Source: Pseudorasbora parva (Eukaryota; Chordata; Actinopteri; Cypriniformes; Gobionidae). From it: a DNA stretch of 64,000 nt. The notes beneath the pieces were generated by a model. It worked only from the letters and a program-made list of their open reading frames with translations. It did no database searches and had not been told where the DNA came from. Position 1 is the stretch's first letter; each line of letters begins with the position of its first letter. The stretch lies in contig NC_090191.1 of assembly GCF_024679245.1 (NCBI RefSeq), positions 37,918,982 to 37,982,981 of the forward strand, written 5' to 3'. Position numbers and translations under genes: made by a program. This document shows positions 51,280 through 63,800 of this stretch, piece by piece.

Positions 51280-52789
51280 CTGCAACAAAAACAAAGAAAG
51301 AGAGAGAGATGGACTGTTAGAATAGCCAATCAGGCTGGAGCAAAAGCAACCAATCCTTACAAGGCAGGTTCTGTTGAATCGCACGTGTAGTGTTCATATG
51401 GCCACTTGAATACACACACACTCACACATTTGTCTGAATGGATGCCCTCAGTAAAAGGCCATGTCTTTAATAATGCAAAGCCGTAAAGACATTCAACAAA
51501 ATCTCCATATTAACAATACATTTAATTCCAACTCACTGCCTCAACACACACAGCACAGGCACACACATCTTGTTGCAATCAGTGAATAATTTAAGCATGC
51601 TGATCCATGTGTAGCCGCTCTGCCATGCTGTAACTGACAGTAATAGTTTTATACAGTTTGTGTCTCAGCAGCGGGTCCGCAGAGAGTGACCGGCACTGCT
51701 GAAATAACACTACATGAAAGCTAATGACCAGCACTGCTGAAATGATGCCCTATGAAAGCCGTCTCTGTGCCATGCTGCTGTACCAGTGCGAGGGCCGACA
51801 GATTCAGTACTATATTCCTCCATGTAACGTTATCTTGACTTATAACGTATATTTGCGTTATGTTAAGAGTCGTATGCGTTTACGCACAATGAGAGCTTTG
51901 TTTAAAAGTGTGTTAATGCCTGTAAGTGCACAGCGTTCTCAGAGCGTCTGATGTCTGGCAGCTCAATCCAGCTCGAGGTAAGGGATCCGAATGAAACCGA
52001 GACCGCTGGGAACGACGGGATGAAAGGAAAACGAGAGTGACAGAGGACGATGTGTTAATGAGGGATAAAGAGGCTATTGGAGAAGAAACAGACCGTTTGG
52101 ATCAGCAGGGTCGCCAACCTGAGGGGTCGTCATTAGTGTGAGAGAAGGGTTTATGCCATTTAATCGGTCTTTTAGAGATGCTCAATCCCTCGCATCTGTA
52201 TGCTAGTTTATCACTCCCTCATATGAAGAAATCCTTCTTTATTATCTTGCTTATTTAGTTATAAATGCCCACATGGAATACGAGCCCGCAGAATCTGAAG
52301 ACCCGTCATTCAAGTTCTTCATATTTCTGTTTATTAAACATTTTAGTACATTTTCTCATGAAATCAGCTCTGAAAATGTGAAAAAAAAGTGTGCAGATGC
52401 CATCTGAGCCAGGAAGGCAAAAACAGACTTTTTTATTCTGTCATATATGAAACTTAATGTCAAAAGGGTTGTTAACTTGTTTAGGGACAGGCTAAAAACA
52501 AAGGAAAGCACCATTTTATGAGCAGTAAACACTATTCTTTGTTTCCTGCAATAAACTCTTTGATTACTTGGCCAATATTGGCCGTTTTGAAATGGGCGGC
52601 ATCACCCCGAACACCATACAGGATGGCAAATGAAAATGTACCTTTTGGGTGATTTTGGGATCTTGGAAAGTTGACAATTGATCAATGAACGACAATGAGA
52701 ATTATTCATTATTATTTTTTCAATCATGTTTAGTGACATAGAAAATACACGTTTTGGGACATTTGCCTTTATGCACAGGAACTTTAATG

Positions 52790-53594
52790 TCATCCCATTC
52801 TTAATCTGTAGGGTTTAATATGAAGTTGGCCCACCCTTTGCAGTTATAACAGCTTCTGGGAAGGCTTTCCACAAGGTTTAGGAGTGTGTTTATAGGAATT
52901 TTTTACCATTCTTCTAGAAGAGCATTTGTGAGAGGTCAGGACTCTGTGCAGGCCAGTCAAGTTCCTCCACACCAAACTCACTCCTCCATGTCTTTATGGA
53001 CCTTGCAGGACTACATGAGAAGCGTGATTGGTCACTCCAGAGAACTCGTCTCCGCTGCTCTAGAGTCCAGTGTCAGTGTGCTTTACTCCACTGCATCCGA
53101 CGCTTTGCATTGCACTTGGTGATGTAAGGCTTGGATGAGCTGCTCAGCCATGGAAACCCATTCCATGAAGCTCTCTACACACTGCTCTTCAGCTAATCTG
53201 AAGGAATGTCTGTAGCTATTGACTCAGCAGAAAGTTGGTGACTTCTGCACACTGTGAGCCTCAGCATGCGCTGACCCCGCTCTGTAATTTTACATGACCT
53301 ACCACTTCATGGCTTTGTTGCTATTGTTCCCGTTTGCTTCCTCTTTGTTATAATACCACTAACAGTTGACTGTGGAATAGTGAGGAAATTTCATGAATGG
53401 ACTTATTGCACAGTTATCACGGTACCACGCTTGAGTTCACTGAGCTCCTGAGAGCGACACATTCTTTCACAAATGTTTGTAGAAGCGTCTGCGTGCCTAA
53501 TGCTTGATTTTATACACCTGTGGCCATGGAAGTGACAGGAATACCTGATTAAATTATTTGGAGGGGTATCCCAATACTTTTGGCAATATAGTGT
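52790..53594 (-). pseudogene. Tc1-like transposon, heavily deleted, transposase remnants
   Basis: Right end CCCAATACTTTTGGCAATAT as in 34747-35335; the left end is decayed. On the - strand, pieces of the same transposase gene are present: the 3' portion (52800-52990, with an internal deletion near 52932), a jump past the centre, then the middle and 5' portion (53000-53590), including a start-proximal segment whose complement contains AGAGCGACACATTCTTTCAC. No frame covers more than a fraction of the enzyme, so it is dead. Confidence 0.82.
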
Positions 53595-53596
53595 AC

Positions 53597-53995
53597 ACTG
53601 TTCAAACGTTTGGGGTTGGTACACTTTTTAAATGTTTTTGAAAGAAATCTCCTATGCTCACCAAGGCTGAATTGATGTAATCAACAATACAGTAAAAACT
53701 ATGAAATATAATTACAATTTCAAATATCTGTTTTCTATGTGAATATATTGTAAAATGTAATTTATTCCTGTCGGCGTCATTACTCCAGTCTTCAGAAATC
53801 ATTCTAATATGCTGATTTGCTGCTCAAGAAACAGTTATGATTATTATCAGTGTTGAAAACATTTGGAAACATCCACGTTTTATAGCTCTGAAACACTGAT
53901 ACACATGATTAATGAATAAAGTAGCAATTCTTTGAAACAGGAACGGTCACTGTCACTTTTGATTTAATGTATCGTTGCTAAAAATAAAAGTATTC
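53597..53995 (+). repeat. dispersed fish repeat, uninterrupted copy
   Basis: Starts GTTCAAACGTTTGGGGTTGG and contains ATGCTCACCAAGGCTGAATT, TACAGTAAAAAC, TTTATTCCTGTC, TTCAGAAATCATTCTAATAT and GCTGATTTGCTGCTCAAGAA. It is the same family as the interrupted copy at 1190-2035 and abuts the right end of the Tc1-like element. Confidence 0.7.
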
Positions 53996-55095
53996 GTTTG
54001 GCAAAATAATTCTTACTGACCTCACATTCTGAACTTATCTTGCCTGCTCATACAACAAAGTGTGTCTGTATTTGGGGCTGACTATGGGTTCGCTGTGCCT
54101 GAACATGCACTAAAATGAGCCCACCTGCGTCCAGGTGGATCTCGCTGATATTAAATCGGTGGACCAATGGACACACACACCTGCTGTAATGTCCCATATG
54201 CTGACAACACAGCACCTGCCCCCCTCTCCGCTGCGTGACCTTCAGCTCACCCGCTTCATCACACAGTTAGCCATTGTTTGAGATGAACCATGTAGTGGGC
54301 AGCATATGAATATTAAACTGTGAAGAGCACAGACTGTACACATTGATGAAATGTCTCACTGCTGATAGATGAGGATCTAATGGGAATGTTTTATTCCGGA
54401 GAGCCGCGAAACTAAAGGACCTGAGGCACAGAGATCTTGTTTAGTCCTAGGGGAAATCAGAAAACGAAATGAGCAAAGCAGGAATGTTTTTAGCCTCCTA
54501 AACTCAGAGTTTACAGCCAATGAACAGCCCTAAACAAAATAGATATTACTGAAACAGAAATAGCTGTATATAAAAACTCTGGATTATTAGCTCAGCTGTA
54601 CTCGTGACCTTGTGCTGCTCATTCCCAGCAGGCCTGTTTCCTCCAAGCCATGATCACATAGTCGCATATCTGCAGCCATCCATCAGCCGAGGATTATGGT
54701 ATACCGGAGGATTAATCTGTCTCTATCTACCCGTAACATACTCTAAAACACATCAGTTCCCTTATCACTGCTCTGAGCACACAATACCATAAGTCAGACT
54801 ACAGCTAAAACGCACTCGCTCATAAAATCACATATAGTCATAAAAAAAGATGTTTTTAGTCAATAAAGATGACAGGGCTCCATTTGGACGAACACAGTCC
54901 ATCAGATCTCTGCCAACACACAAAAACAGCCAGATTTTTTTTTATTTTGAACCGTTTCCCATTAGCAAAAAATAAAAATACTAGAGCTCTCAATTGATTA
55001 AAAATGAAATTGTATTACCATGGATATTCTGATTAATTCATAAAAGTGCATGGAAATAATTTAAAGACATTGCATTATTGTGGCAGGGGAGTAAA

Positions 55096-55260
55096 AATCA
55101 ATACATTTAGTATTATTTTCATTTTATTTATGAATTTATTTTGCATTTGACTTTCATTCTAAAATAGTTATATATATTTTATATATAACTATTTTAGAAT
55201 GAAAGTCAAATGCAAAATAAATTCATAAATAAAATGAAAATAAAACTAAATGTATTGATT
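55096..55260. repeat. 165-bp near-perfect palindrome (hairpin)
   Basis: The left arm AATCAATACATTTAGTATTA continues TTTTCATTTTATTTATGAAT, then TTATTTTGCATTTGACTTTC and ATTCTAAAATAGTTATATA. The right arm is its inverse, with the only clear mismatches near the outer end. The centre is at about 55178 in TATATATTTTATATATA, leaving almost no loop. It is AT-rich, and a degenerate tandem array follows at about 55330. Confidence 0.93.
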
Positions 55261-55329
55261 ATATATACAAGGTTTATATATAGCTATATATATATAATAT
55301 ATATTTATTTTTTATTTGTTTGTTTGTTT

Positions 55330-55625
55330 TTTGAATATGTCCCATGGAAATGCATTGTTTGCTTGTTTTACATGTCCCATCCCATGGAAATGCTTTCTTT
55401 TTTGGAGATGTCCCATGGAAAAAAATGTTTTTTTACATGACCCTTAGAAGTGCCATTATTCTTTTGGGACATGTCCAATAACAATGACTTTTTTAAACAT
55501 GGCCCAAAGAAATGCCTTGTTTGTTTGTTTTTTGGACCATGTCCCATAGAAATGGCATGGTTTTTTTACGTCCCATGGAAATGCCATGTGTTTTGGACAT
55601 GTCCAATGGAAAATGCCATATCATC
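55330..55625 (+). repeat. degenerate tandem repeat (ATGTCCCATGGAAATGC type)
   Basis: About eight to nine units of roughly 30-45 bp, each with a GGACATGTCCCATGGAAATG-like core followed by T-rich spacer. The core itself contains the palindromes ACATGT and CCATGG. Units differ by several bases and in spacer length. The open frames through it are not supported as genes. Confidence 0.8.
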
Positions 55626-56393
55626 GAAATGATATATATGAAAGTAACATGTTTTTACCATCTGATCGCCTCATTGTACCATGGTGCAGTGCTTTTTTTG
55701 TAAGAGTCCTGTTCATTCATCATCTTTCCCTTGTGGAAAGAGGCAAGGTTTCAATTTCATTATGGTTTTTTATTAGCTTTAAATTAAGAGTTCAATATTT
55801 ACAATGTATTTGGGTGACTTCATTAATCAGCGACTTATAAGCATTGATTGAGTGTGTGTGTGTTTTACGTGGACTGTGAGGAAGTGTGTGTTTGCTTCCC
55901 ACCGGACACAGACATTTGGGCAGATTGTCCACTTTCTCTGATTAACTTTGCTGGCAGGTTCTCATTTTTCATTTCATTTTCATTTTCATTTCATTCTCGA
56001 CTTTTTTTTTTCCTCTTTTTTTTTCAATAACAATTACTATGATGGCAATGACAGTCTTTAAAAGACAGCAGAAAATAGAATAGCTGAAAGTTAAGCAATG
56101 AAATGGTCTATTTTATAGTTTCTTAATAAGATCCAACAACCTTAAACCCATTTCTGAAGTAGTCAGAAGTGTGTGTGGGAACTTAAAATGAAATATTCTG
56201 ACTCACTACACCCAGACAACCACAGGATGATCTTTCCCATTCACCTATGACTTCATGAATGAGTTGGAGTGTGTGTGCGTAGCATTAAGATCTTTTGTCA
56301 GATAGTTTCAACACAGCAGCCTAATCCTCTTTTACAGTTGTCAAAAAGTGCTAACAATTACTGAACAAAATGTTGTGTAAAAGTTGTTCTTAA

Positions 56394-56633
56394 AGCGACA
56401 GTTCACCCAAAACCATAAATTCTCATTTACTTAACCCAGTATTGTTCCAAATATACATTCTTTCCTTCTGCGAAACACAAAACAGCATACAGTATTTTGT
56501 CCAAAAAATACTGTCCAAAACAACAACTGACTTTCATTGGACTTTTGTGTTCCACAGAAGAAAAAACAACAAAAAGTCGTACAGGTTAGGAGCAACATGC
56601 GGGTAAATGTTCATTTTTGGGTGAACTAGCCCT
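56394..56633. mobile_element. short element with TTAA duplication
   Basis: Ends AGCGACAGTTCACCCAAAA and TTTTTGGGTGAACTAGCCCT are inverted and flanked by TTAA (56390-56393 and 56634-56637). The interior contains GTGTTCCACAGAAGAAA. Fragments of the same type occur at 33941 and about 61100-61170. TTAA flanks again suggest piggyBac-like mobilisation, but TTAA is common in AT-rich DNA. Confidence 0.68.
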
Positions 56634-57924
56634 TTAAGGTGTTTGTATATAAATTCAAAGAGTTTCCTTCAATTCAGACGACTGATTCAGTCAGAAACCA
56701 CACACAAAAAAGAGTGTCTTTACTCGTATATCTGGGTTTCCACTTAGCCAGACAAGTTCAGATGTGTTTGTCATGTTCTCCTACTATATTTAATCAGAGG
56801 GGTGTGAGCGATGGTGTGTGGGTGAGTGAGTGCTGTAAAAGTGGTCATCTCCGCGTCTGGTCCCAGGATTGTAGGTCAAGAACACTGAATCAGAGCTAAA
56901 AAGCTGGCCGATGGGAGTCTAATAGACCATGTTTGTTTTTTCAGTCATATTGGGAACTTTCCACTGACTTCTATTGTTTTTAGGTAATGATGTTTTTTAT
57001 CCCCTAACCTTCACAAAAAACCTCCATTAAGGCATTATTTAGTCTGTTTATTAAGATGTTTTCCTCATGGGGACTGTTTGTTGTCTTCCATTGTAGGTGA
57101 TTATAAGTTTTACCGTCCTTGAGGGGATATTTGTTCCCCACAATTTAGGCAAAAGCCTATATACCCAGAGTCATGAATATGACTACTAACTGCATTATTC
57201 ACAGGACCTCTGCTGGGTGTGTGTTTGAGTTGTTTGTGGGGCTTTTTATGATTGTGTCAGCATCCTGGCGGCGTGGTGCCGACACAGCACTCTAATTGCA
57301 TACTGAATGTGGACACACACACACGCACACACACACACGCACACAGAGAGCGGTATTCATTATCCATACTCTTTCTTGAGACTATCGGGACGTATCTGCA
57401 TCCTTCAATTTCCTGTTCTGTCCCTCTTCATCTTTGTATCACTGTCCTTGTGCAAAGTGAATGTGCACACACTCTCTCTTCGGGCGACCCAGGCTGTCAT
57501 TATTCATCCGTCTCGTTCTTCCCTCTGCGTCTCCATCCGTCCATATTGTCCCTCAGATCACATTACATCTGAAACTAGCCGACAAACGTGTCACCTTGAA
57601 GACAGACAGAGAAAAATGGCTTCACATCCCTCAAACTCACAAACAACGGGATACGGATGTCACCGAAAGCACTTTGGTATTCATACATTTGTTGCAAACA
57701 TTTTCCTTTGGCTGTTTTGATCTGCATTGCGGGTGGTCGCAGGATTATCTGCATATGTCCTGCGACTCCAGCCAAAAACAACAGCCTTATGCAAAACACC
57801 AACACATCGATGTTCAAAAACACGTGCACATGCAGTACTTCAGCCTTAAGTACCGCTCTAACTCACTGTCAAGATGCTGTCAGGTTTAAAGGTGACCCTC
57901 AAACTCTGATGGAAGATACTCAAT

Positions 57925-57986
<62 letters not shown>
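57925..57986 (+). repeat. (AC)n microsatellite, interrupted
   Basis: About 60 bp of AC with one AT interruption. A shorter AC run with GC interruptions lies at about 57312-57345. Confidence 0.92.
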
Positions 57987-57990
<4 letters not shown>

Positions 57991-58139
57991 AACAAGATTA
58001 TAGTAAGAAGCAGATCATAATCGGATAAGCTGATGGCTACAGACTGGGTTTGGCCAGATCTTCTGACCAGATCTTCATCTGAGCTGCATCAGATACTAAC
58101 ACAAACACACCGATCCATTATTATTCCGTCCAGGCACTC

Positions 58140-58340
58140 ATTAAAACGTTAGTTCGCCCAAAAATGAAAATCTTGTCAATCTTCGGCCCATAAATGAAGA
58201 TGTTTTTAATGAAGTCTGAGAGCTTTCTGTCCCTCCATTGGCAGCTACAACACTTGCACTTTGACACTTTGACAAAGTTCATAAAGAGATCGTAAAACAA
58301 ATCCATATGAATTGAGCAGTTTAGTCCAAATTTTCTGAAG
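58140..58340 (-). repeat. dispersed repeat arm next to the 51-bp array
   Basis: Contains GTTAGTTCGCCCAAAAATGA and, reversed, the same words as 22640-22830 (TGCCAATGGAGGGACAG, AACTTTGTCAAAGTG, TGATCTCTTT-like). It stands directly left of the minisatellite, so both may belong to one element. Confidence 0.6.
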
Positions 58341-58390
58341 AGACACGATCACTCTATATGATGAACACATTGAGTTTTGGCTTTTTTGCT

Positions 58391-59053
58391 TTACGCATCA
58401 CATTTGAGCTTCAGCAAGGACCAATGAGGTTCATTCTTGTGTTACGCATCACATTTGAGCTTCAGCAAGGACCAATGAGGTTCATTCTTGTGTTACGCAT
58501 CACATTTGAGCTTCAGCAAGGACCAATGAGGTTCATTCTTGTGTTACGCATCACATTTGAGCTTCAGAAAGGACCAATGAGGTTCATTCTTGTGTTACGC
58601 ATCACATTTGAGCTTCAGCAAGGACCAATGAGGTTCATTCTTGTGTTACGCATCACATTTGAGCTTCAGCAAGGACCAATGAGGTTCATTCTTGTGTTAC
58701 GCATCACATTTGAGCTTCAGCAAGGACCAATGAGGTTCATTCTTGTGTTACGCATCACATTTGAGCTTCAGCAAGAGCCAATGAGGTTCATTCTTGTGTT
58801 ACGCATCACATTTGAGCTTCAGCGAGAACCAATGAGGTTCATTCTTGTGTTACGCATCACATTTGAGCTTCAGCAAGAGCCAATGAGGTTCATTCTTGTG
58901 TTACGCATCACATTTGAGCTTCAGCGAGAACCAATGAGGTTCATTCTTGTGTTACGCATCACATTTGAGCTTCAGCGGGAACCAATGAGGTTCATTCTTG
59001 TGTTACGCATCACATTTGAGCTTCAGCGGGAACCAATGAGGTTCATTCTTGTG
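58391..59053 (+). repeat. 51-bp minisatellite, 13 complete units
   Basis: Exactly 13 units of 51 bp (663 bp). The unit begins TTACGCATCACATTTGAGCT, continues TCAGCAAGGACCAATGAGG and ends TTCATTCTTGTG. Because 51 is divisible by three, one frame stays open for 242 residues (58358-59086) with a 17-residue period LRITFELQQGPMRFILV. Nothing supports it as a gene: no recognisable family and no splice or start context. Each unit carries a CCAAT pentamer. Variant units cluster at the right end. Confidence 0.97.
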
Positions 59054-59182
59054 TTACGCACAAGAGATAAAGGTACGTTTTTGTAACAGCATTGAAAAAG
59101 TTATATGCAATAAATACAAACTAACATGGCTTATCAAATATTTATGAGATGAACAAACAACATTTTCTGAATGTTAAATCTG

Positions 59183-59264
59183 TAGTGTGTAATTTTTTTC
59201 TCTATAAAAAAATAATAAGAAAACCGTCATTGGTGATGCCATTGGCGCCGAAATTACACACTTC
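59183..59264. mobile_element. very short MITE
   Basis: About 80 bp with inverted ends GTAGTGTGTAATTT and AAATTACACACTTC, around an AT-rich centre plus CATTGGTGATGCCATTGGCG. No coding capacity. Confidence 0.5.
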
Positions 59265-60379
59265 ATCTTCTTTCAATAACCAAAAAAATTATTTTTGAGA
59301 CTTTACAAGCTTTATTTTGTGCCCTACTTGTGGAAAGTGCCATATATTAATGAAAAGGGAAAAACCCTCAATCTAAGAATTGGACATGTTGGTGGTCTAT
59401 TGCATAGAGTTATGTTGTTGTTGTGTGTGTGTGTGTGTGTGGACCCCCTGGTGTGTGATAGCACGTCTGCAGACTGGAGAGCCATCTGCCACTCAAGCGC
59501 TCCATCCATCAAAACAAAACACAAGAGACAGTCAAACAATACAGCACGGTCCCTCATCACAGACCACACACACACACAGATAATGAAGAGAGGTTTCTGA
59601 ACACACACTGACCTCAAAATCAGATTTTATAACGCTAAGAAAACAGCTGACCTTTTGTGTTCTGCATATGCAATTCTTATCGACTGAATCAGCCGACCCT
59701 CTCACCTTTCAAGAAAGGCTTCCCACATATAAAATATTTCCCTCCTGAGTCTTATATAGATCCGGAGGTTAAATATGATTGTACTTTCTGACATCATTGA
59801 TGATGCAATAAATCTTAAAACCATCGGCGGGTTGTCGAGAGCATTTCCAGGCCAATGCTAAACATCGCTCTGTGTGCCCATGTGGGTAATTAGCTAGTCT
59901 CGAAGAGCTTGTGTCAGCTAAAAAAAAAAGAAAAAGATATTGAAATGCGGCCTGAAGTCATTGTTCAAATCCCAATTACAATCGAAGCATTCCCATAGGA
60001 ACGTAGCATTCCCTTCCTGGTTTGGAGAACAGGAAACAGACACTCGTCTACAGCCGTTGTCATTTTAACTGCTAGCGCTCTGAAGCTTCATTTTATGTTG
60101 CATTGTGTACAGTGATCAAAGACGTGAGCGTCCCACACAAAGCTTTGAAGAGTTAGTGCACAACATAGTACAGTGAATAGTTCGCTCTCAAACACACATC
60201 TAAATGTAAATATGCTGCCTCAAGATGTGAAAGATTTTCAAAAGACTTCCATATTTCCGTATTTAATCTCAATCATTATTATAAAAATCAGTTATTTCCT
60301 TAAGTAAAAATGTTTCATTTGTCTTCTCTCTTTTTTTTCTTCTTTTTTTTTGCAGGTTACAGCAGCTCACACAAACGAT

Positions 60380-60880
60380 TCTTTCAAAGCGATAATTCAT
60401 TCAGAAACATTACACAGACACTCTTTACAAGCGAATCACTGAATCATTTGCTCAACATATCAATTCAAAAACACTGAATTGTTCAGAAAAAAAAATGTGG
60501 CTGTCTTTATGAGTGAATCCATGAATCTTTAGCTTAACCGATTAATTCAAAAAACGCAGATTCATTCAGAAAGAAACTAAATACTAACAACTATGTTTTG
60601 CTTAGAGATGCAGCAAATCTATTGAATCAATCACGTAACAAATTCATTCAAAAACGCAGATTTATTCAGAAACCAAACGCCTGTTTTGCTTGAAGATACA
60701 GCAAATCTCATATTCAAATATTGATTCATTTGCTCGTTTAAACACTGATTCATTCAAAATTAAAACACTAACCTGTGTTTTCCTTGGAGATACAGCTATT
60801 CTAATATTCGATTATTGACTCTTTCGGCCATTAAAAAACGCTGATTCATTTGGAAATGAAACGCTATTATGTGTTAAATG
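60380..60880 (+). repeat. degenerate tandem repeat, about 110-bp units
   Basis: Repeated words GATTCATTCAGAAA, TTCAAAAACGCAGATT, TTTTGCTTxxAGATxCAGC and AAATCTxATATTC recur every 100-115 bp for four to five units. Strongly diverged; nothing coding is seen. Confidence 0.65.
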
Positions 60881-63800
60881 TGCACAGTAGCAAAAATCTG
60901 AAACGCAGCAAATCTGATATTCGGGAACAACAGCACTCTTGTTGAATAAATATTGTTATAAAAATGTATTTATTCCTAATTGGAAATATAAATATGATGA
61001 TACTTGTAAATATCATAACATACACATCATATCATCACATGTATACAAATGAAGTAAATGGGTAGCTTTTAGTTTGCTCAACCTTTATTCTCCATTTGTT
61101 TTCCACAGAAAAAGAAAGTCATGTGGTTTTGGTAAATGATGTCATTTTTGAGTAAACTATTGCTTTCATGGACTTTGCTGTTGCATTCTCTCTCTCTTAT
61201 TCTGATGCAACTTCTCTCTGTAACTACTTCTGATTTCAGGTCATTGCGGACAATTTTGTTGGGAAACACAGCAACTAACCACATCTGACAACACCACCGG
61301 GTGACATCAAGCTGCAAACCTGGTAGATGTCAGACGTTTGTTTACACCGGGGACTCTGGGAAATAAAATGATGGATACTTAAGCTCTTTGAAGCAAAAAT
61401 GAGGTATCTGATAAACTCTCTCGAGTGTACACGCACCATAAGTTTTAGAGAGCGCAGTGCATGAATGTGACCCTTTAATCAATATGCCTCTCTCCAAACA
61501 TATCCGTCTCTCACCAAATTTGCTTGCCTACCGTGTATACCGCCCATCTCAGTGGCTTTTTTCAGATTAAAAATGAGGCAGAAATGCAATAAATCACTTT
61601 AAATGGGTGTTCAGAAAATAGCTTCAAAATGTAAATAAATCTCTCAAAACTAGACTCGGCAATTAAAATAAAAGCATCTAACTGAGCTGGATAATGTTGT
61701 GGCGTGTTAGAATGGTCCCCATAGGCATTACAAAGTATTTAGCCTCCATTTAAGGATGTTCTCTCATTAAAGAAATCTACATTTTGTCTCCTTCTCACAT
61801 GATGGATTGTATTTCAGAGTGCATAGACTGTAGCTGCTGTAAGTAAAATCAAACTTAAATGACATGAAACTGACTCGAATATTATATGAGGTATAAAAAA
61901 GTAGAAACTTATTTTGATGAGCTGACGCAATGTAAAACTTATCAAAGCAAGGAATGCAAGAAGTGCTGCACAGGGTATAAAATCTCGGTGCTCTTTGGTT
62001 GTGTAGGATGGTCACCAATTTTTAAATGTTTAAGCCATGAAAAAATAAAGGCTTTTTAACTTTTTAACACCCATCGAGTGCCTTGGACTACTTTTGCTTC
62101 TAGACTCAATGTAAAACTTATGTTGTCATAACTTCTTGATCGTATCATGGTTTATACTGTAGACGGGTACTGATGTCGTTTTTATTTTTTTTATTTTTTA
62201 TACTTTCACGTGTTAATATGAAACACGAACATGAAACAACCTAACCTATAGCTCTTTAAAATCAAAATGAAATCAAATTTCAATATATATATATATATTT
62301 TTTTACTATTTTATACTTATACATTTCCCTGGTCTTATTGTGAAAATCGTATCAGTGGATGTTATAAAACTTTTTTTTTTTAAACTTTGTCTATATATAA
62401 ATGTATTAATAATAAAATAGTGATAATAATGAGATGAAAGCTTGTTTCCGCCACAGAATAATTTTTTTTATTAAAAGATGATTGTGACGTTTTATCTCAC
62501 AGAATAAAAGATAATTGTGACGGTTTTTCTCGCAATTCTGACTGAATTCTGACTTCTGTGGCAAAATCAAGCTTCCACATTAATGATAATGATAATAATT
62601 ACATTCTATAATAACATAACTAATAAAATATAATAAATATAATCCTCTGAAACTACTCTCCTTTAATGCTGATGTCACTTACAGTTGGTTGTGTTGGCAT
62701 TTAGATAATATTAACAATTTGCCAAATAGCTATACTTAGCTTAATTGTTTTTTTTATCAAACTTTTATGTAATGGTCATTTTTCACTATCCAATCACTTC
62801 CTGATGGAGAAAATCAAGTCTCATCTTACATTTTTTCTAGCTTCACTCAAAAATATTTCACATTATGAAAGCAAAATGGATTGCAAACAACAAGATCATG
62901 CTGACATTAAGATAACAACTGCTCATTTTCCCTTTTTACAGTGTATCTAGTAGGCCTAGCTATTTCCAACATGCCTCATCCCCATTCATCGTTTGACAGA
63001 ATTGGATCATTCTAAGTGATTAACAGAAATGTCCGACAGATGATTAAACACTGAAACAATGCAGAAATCCAGGCGGGAACACTTATAGTTACATATACTG
63101 TAGTATATATTATTACTCTCTCTGTGAAGCAAGCCAGGCTCTATTTATAGCTGCTAGGTCAGAGTTTCTCCTCTCTCAAACACGCTTCCACCACAAACCT
63201 CTAATTCTCTATGACACACCCTTAAAGAAGAAGAAGAGGAGAAAGAAAAGAAGAGAAGATAAGCAAACTGAGGCTGCAGGACAGAAAAAAAACAGCAACC
63301 AATTGATTAAATTCAAACCGCAGTGTTCAAATCTGAAGCTAAAGCCCGTGTTAGTTAACTGAGACTGCATCATTCAGATCTATAATCAGCAGTGTAGGTC
63401 TAATGTACGGTTTGATACGGAGAAGCAAACATCCGTCAGCCAGATGCTCCGAAGACAAATGACACTACAACACTTCAGTCATCACCTCTGAGCTGTTTAA
63501 AACCATCCCTCTTCCTACTGCAGTGTCAAAACACCACTCAATGTAGCCTATATCATTCACCACACTGTAATGAGAGGATACAGCACACACACACACACAC
63601 ACGCGCGCGCGCTCATGTGCAATCTGTACACGTTTACAATCCGCATAAGTAAGCATTGCAGCTTTTTATGCACACAACTTGCCTGCAATCAGTCTTCCTT
63701 GCAACTCATTTGACTGTAAAGCCACCCCTAAACATCACCTAAAAACAACAGATTATAGTTGGCTGCTTTTCATGTGGGTCAGATGTTGTCTTCCTGTCTA

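Noticed and set aside
57252..57889. Overlapping frames of 106-142 residues
   Set aside because: Three overlapping frames in chst11 intron sequence with AC-repeat starts, no domains and no splice context.
58358..59086. 242-residue protein with a 17-residue repeat
   Set aside because: The frame is open because the 51-bp unit is a multiple of three and has no stop. It starts and ends within a few codons of the array and resembles no known family.
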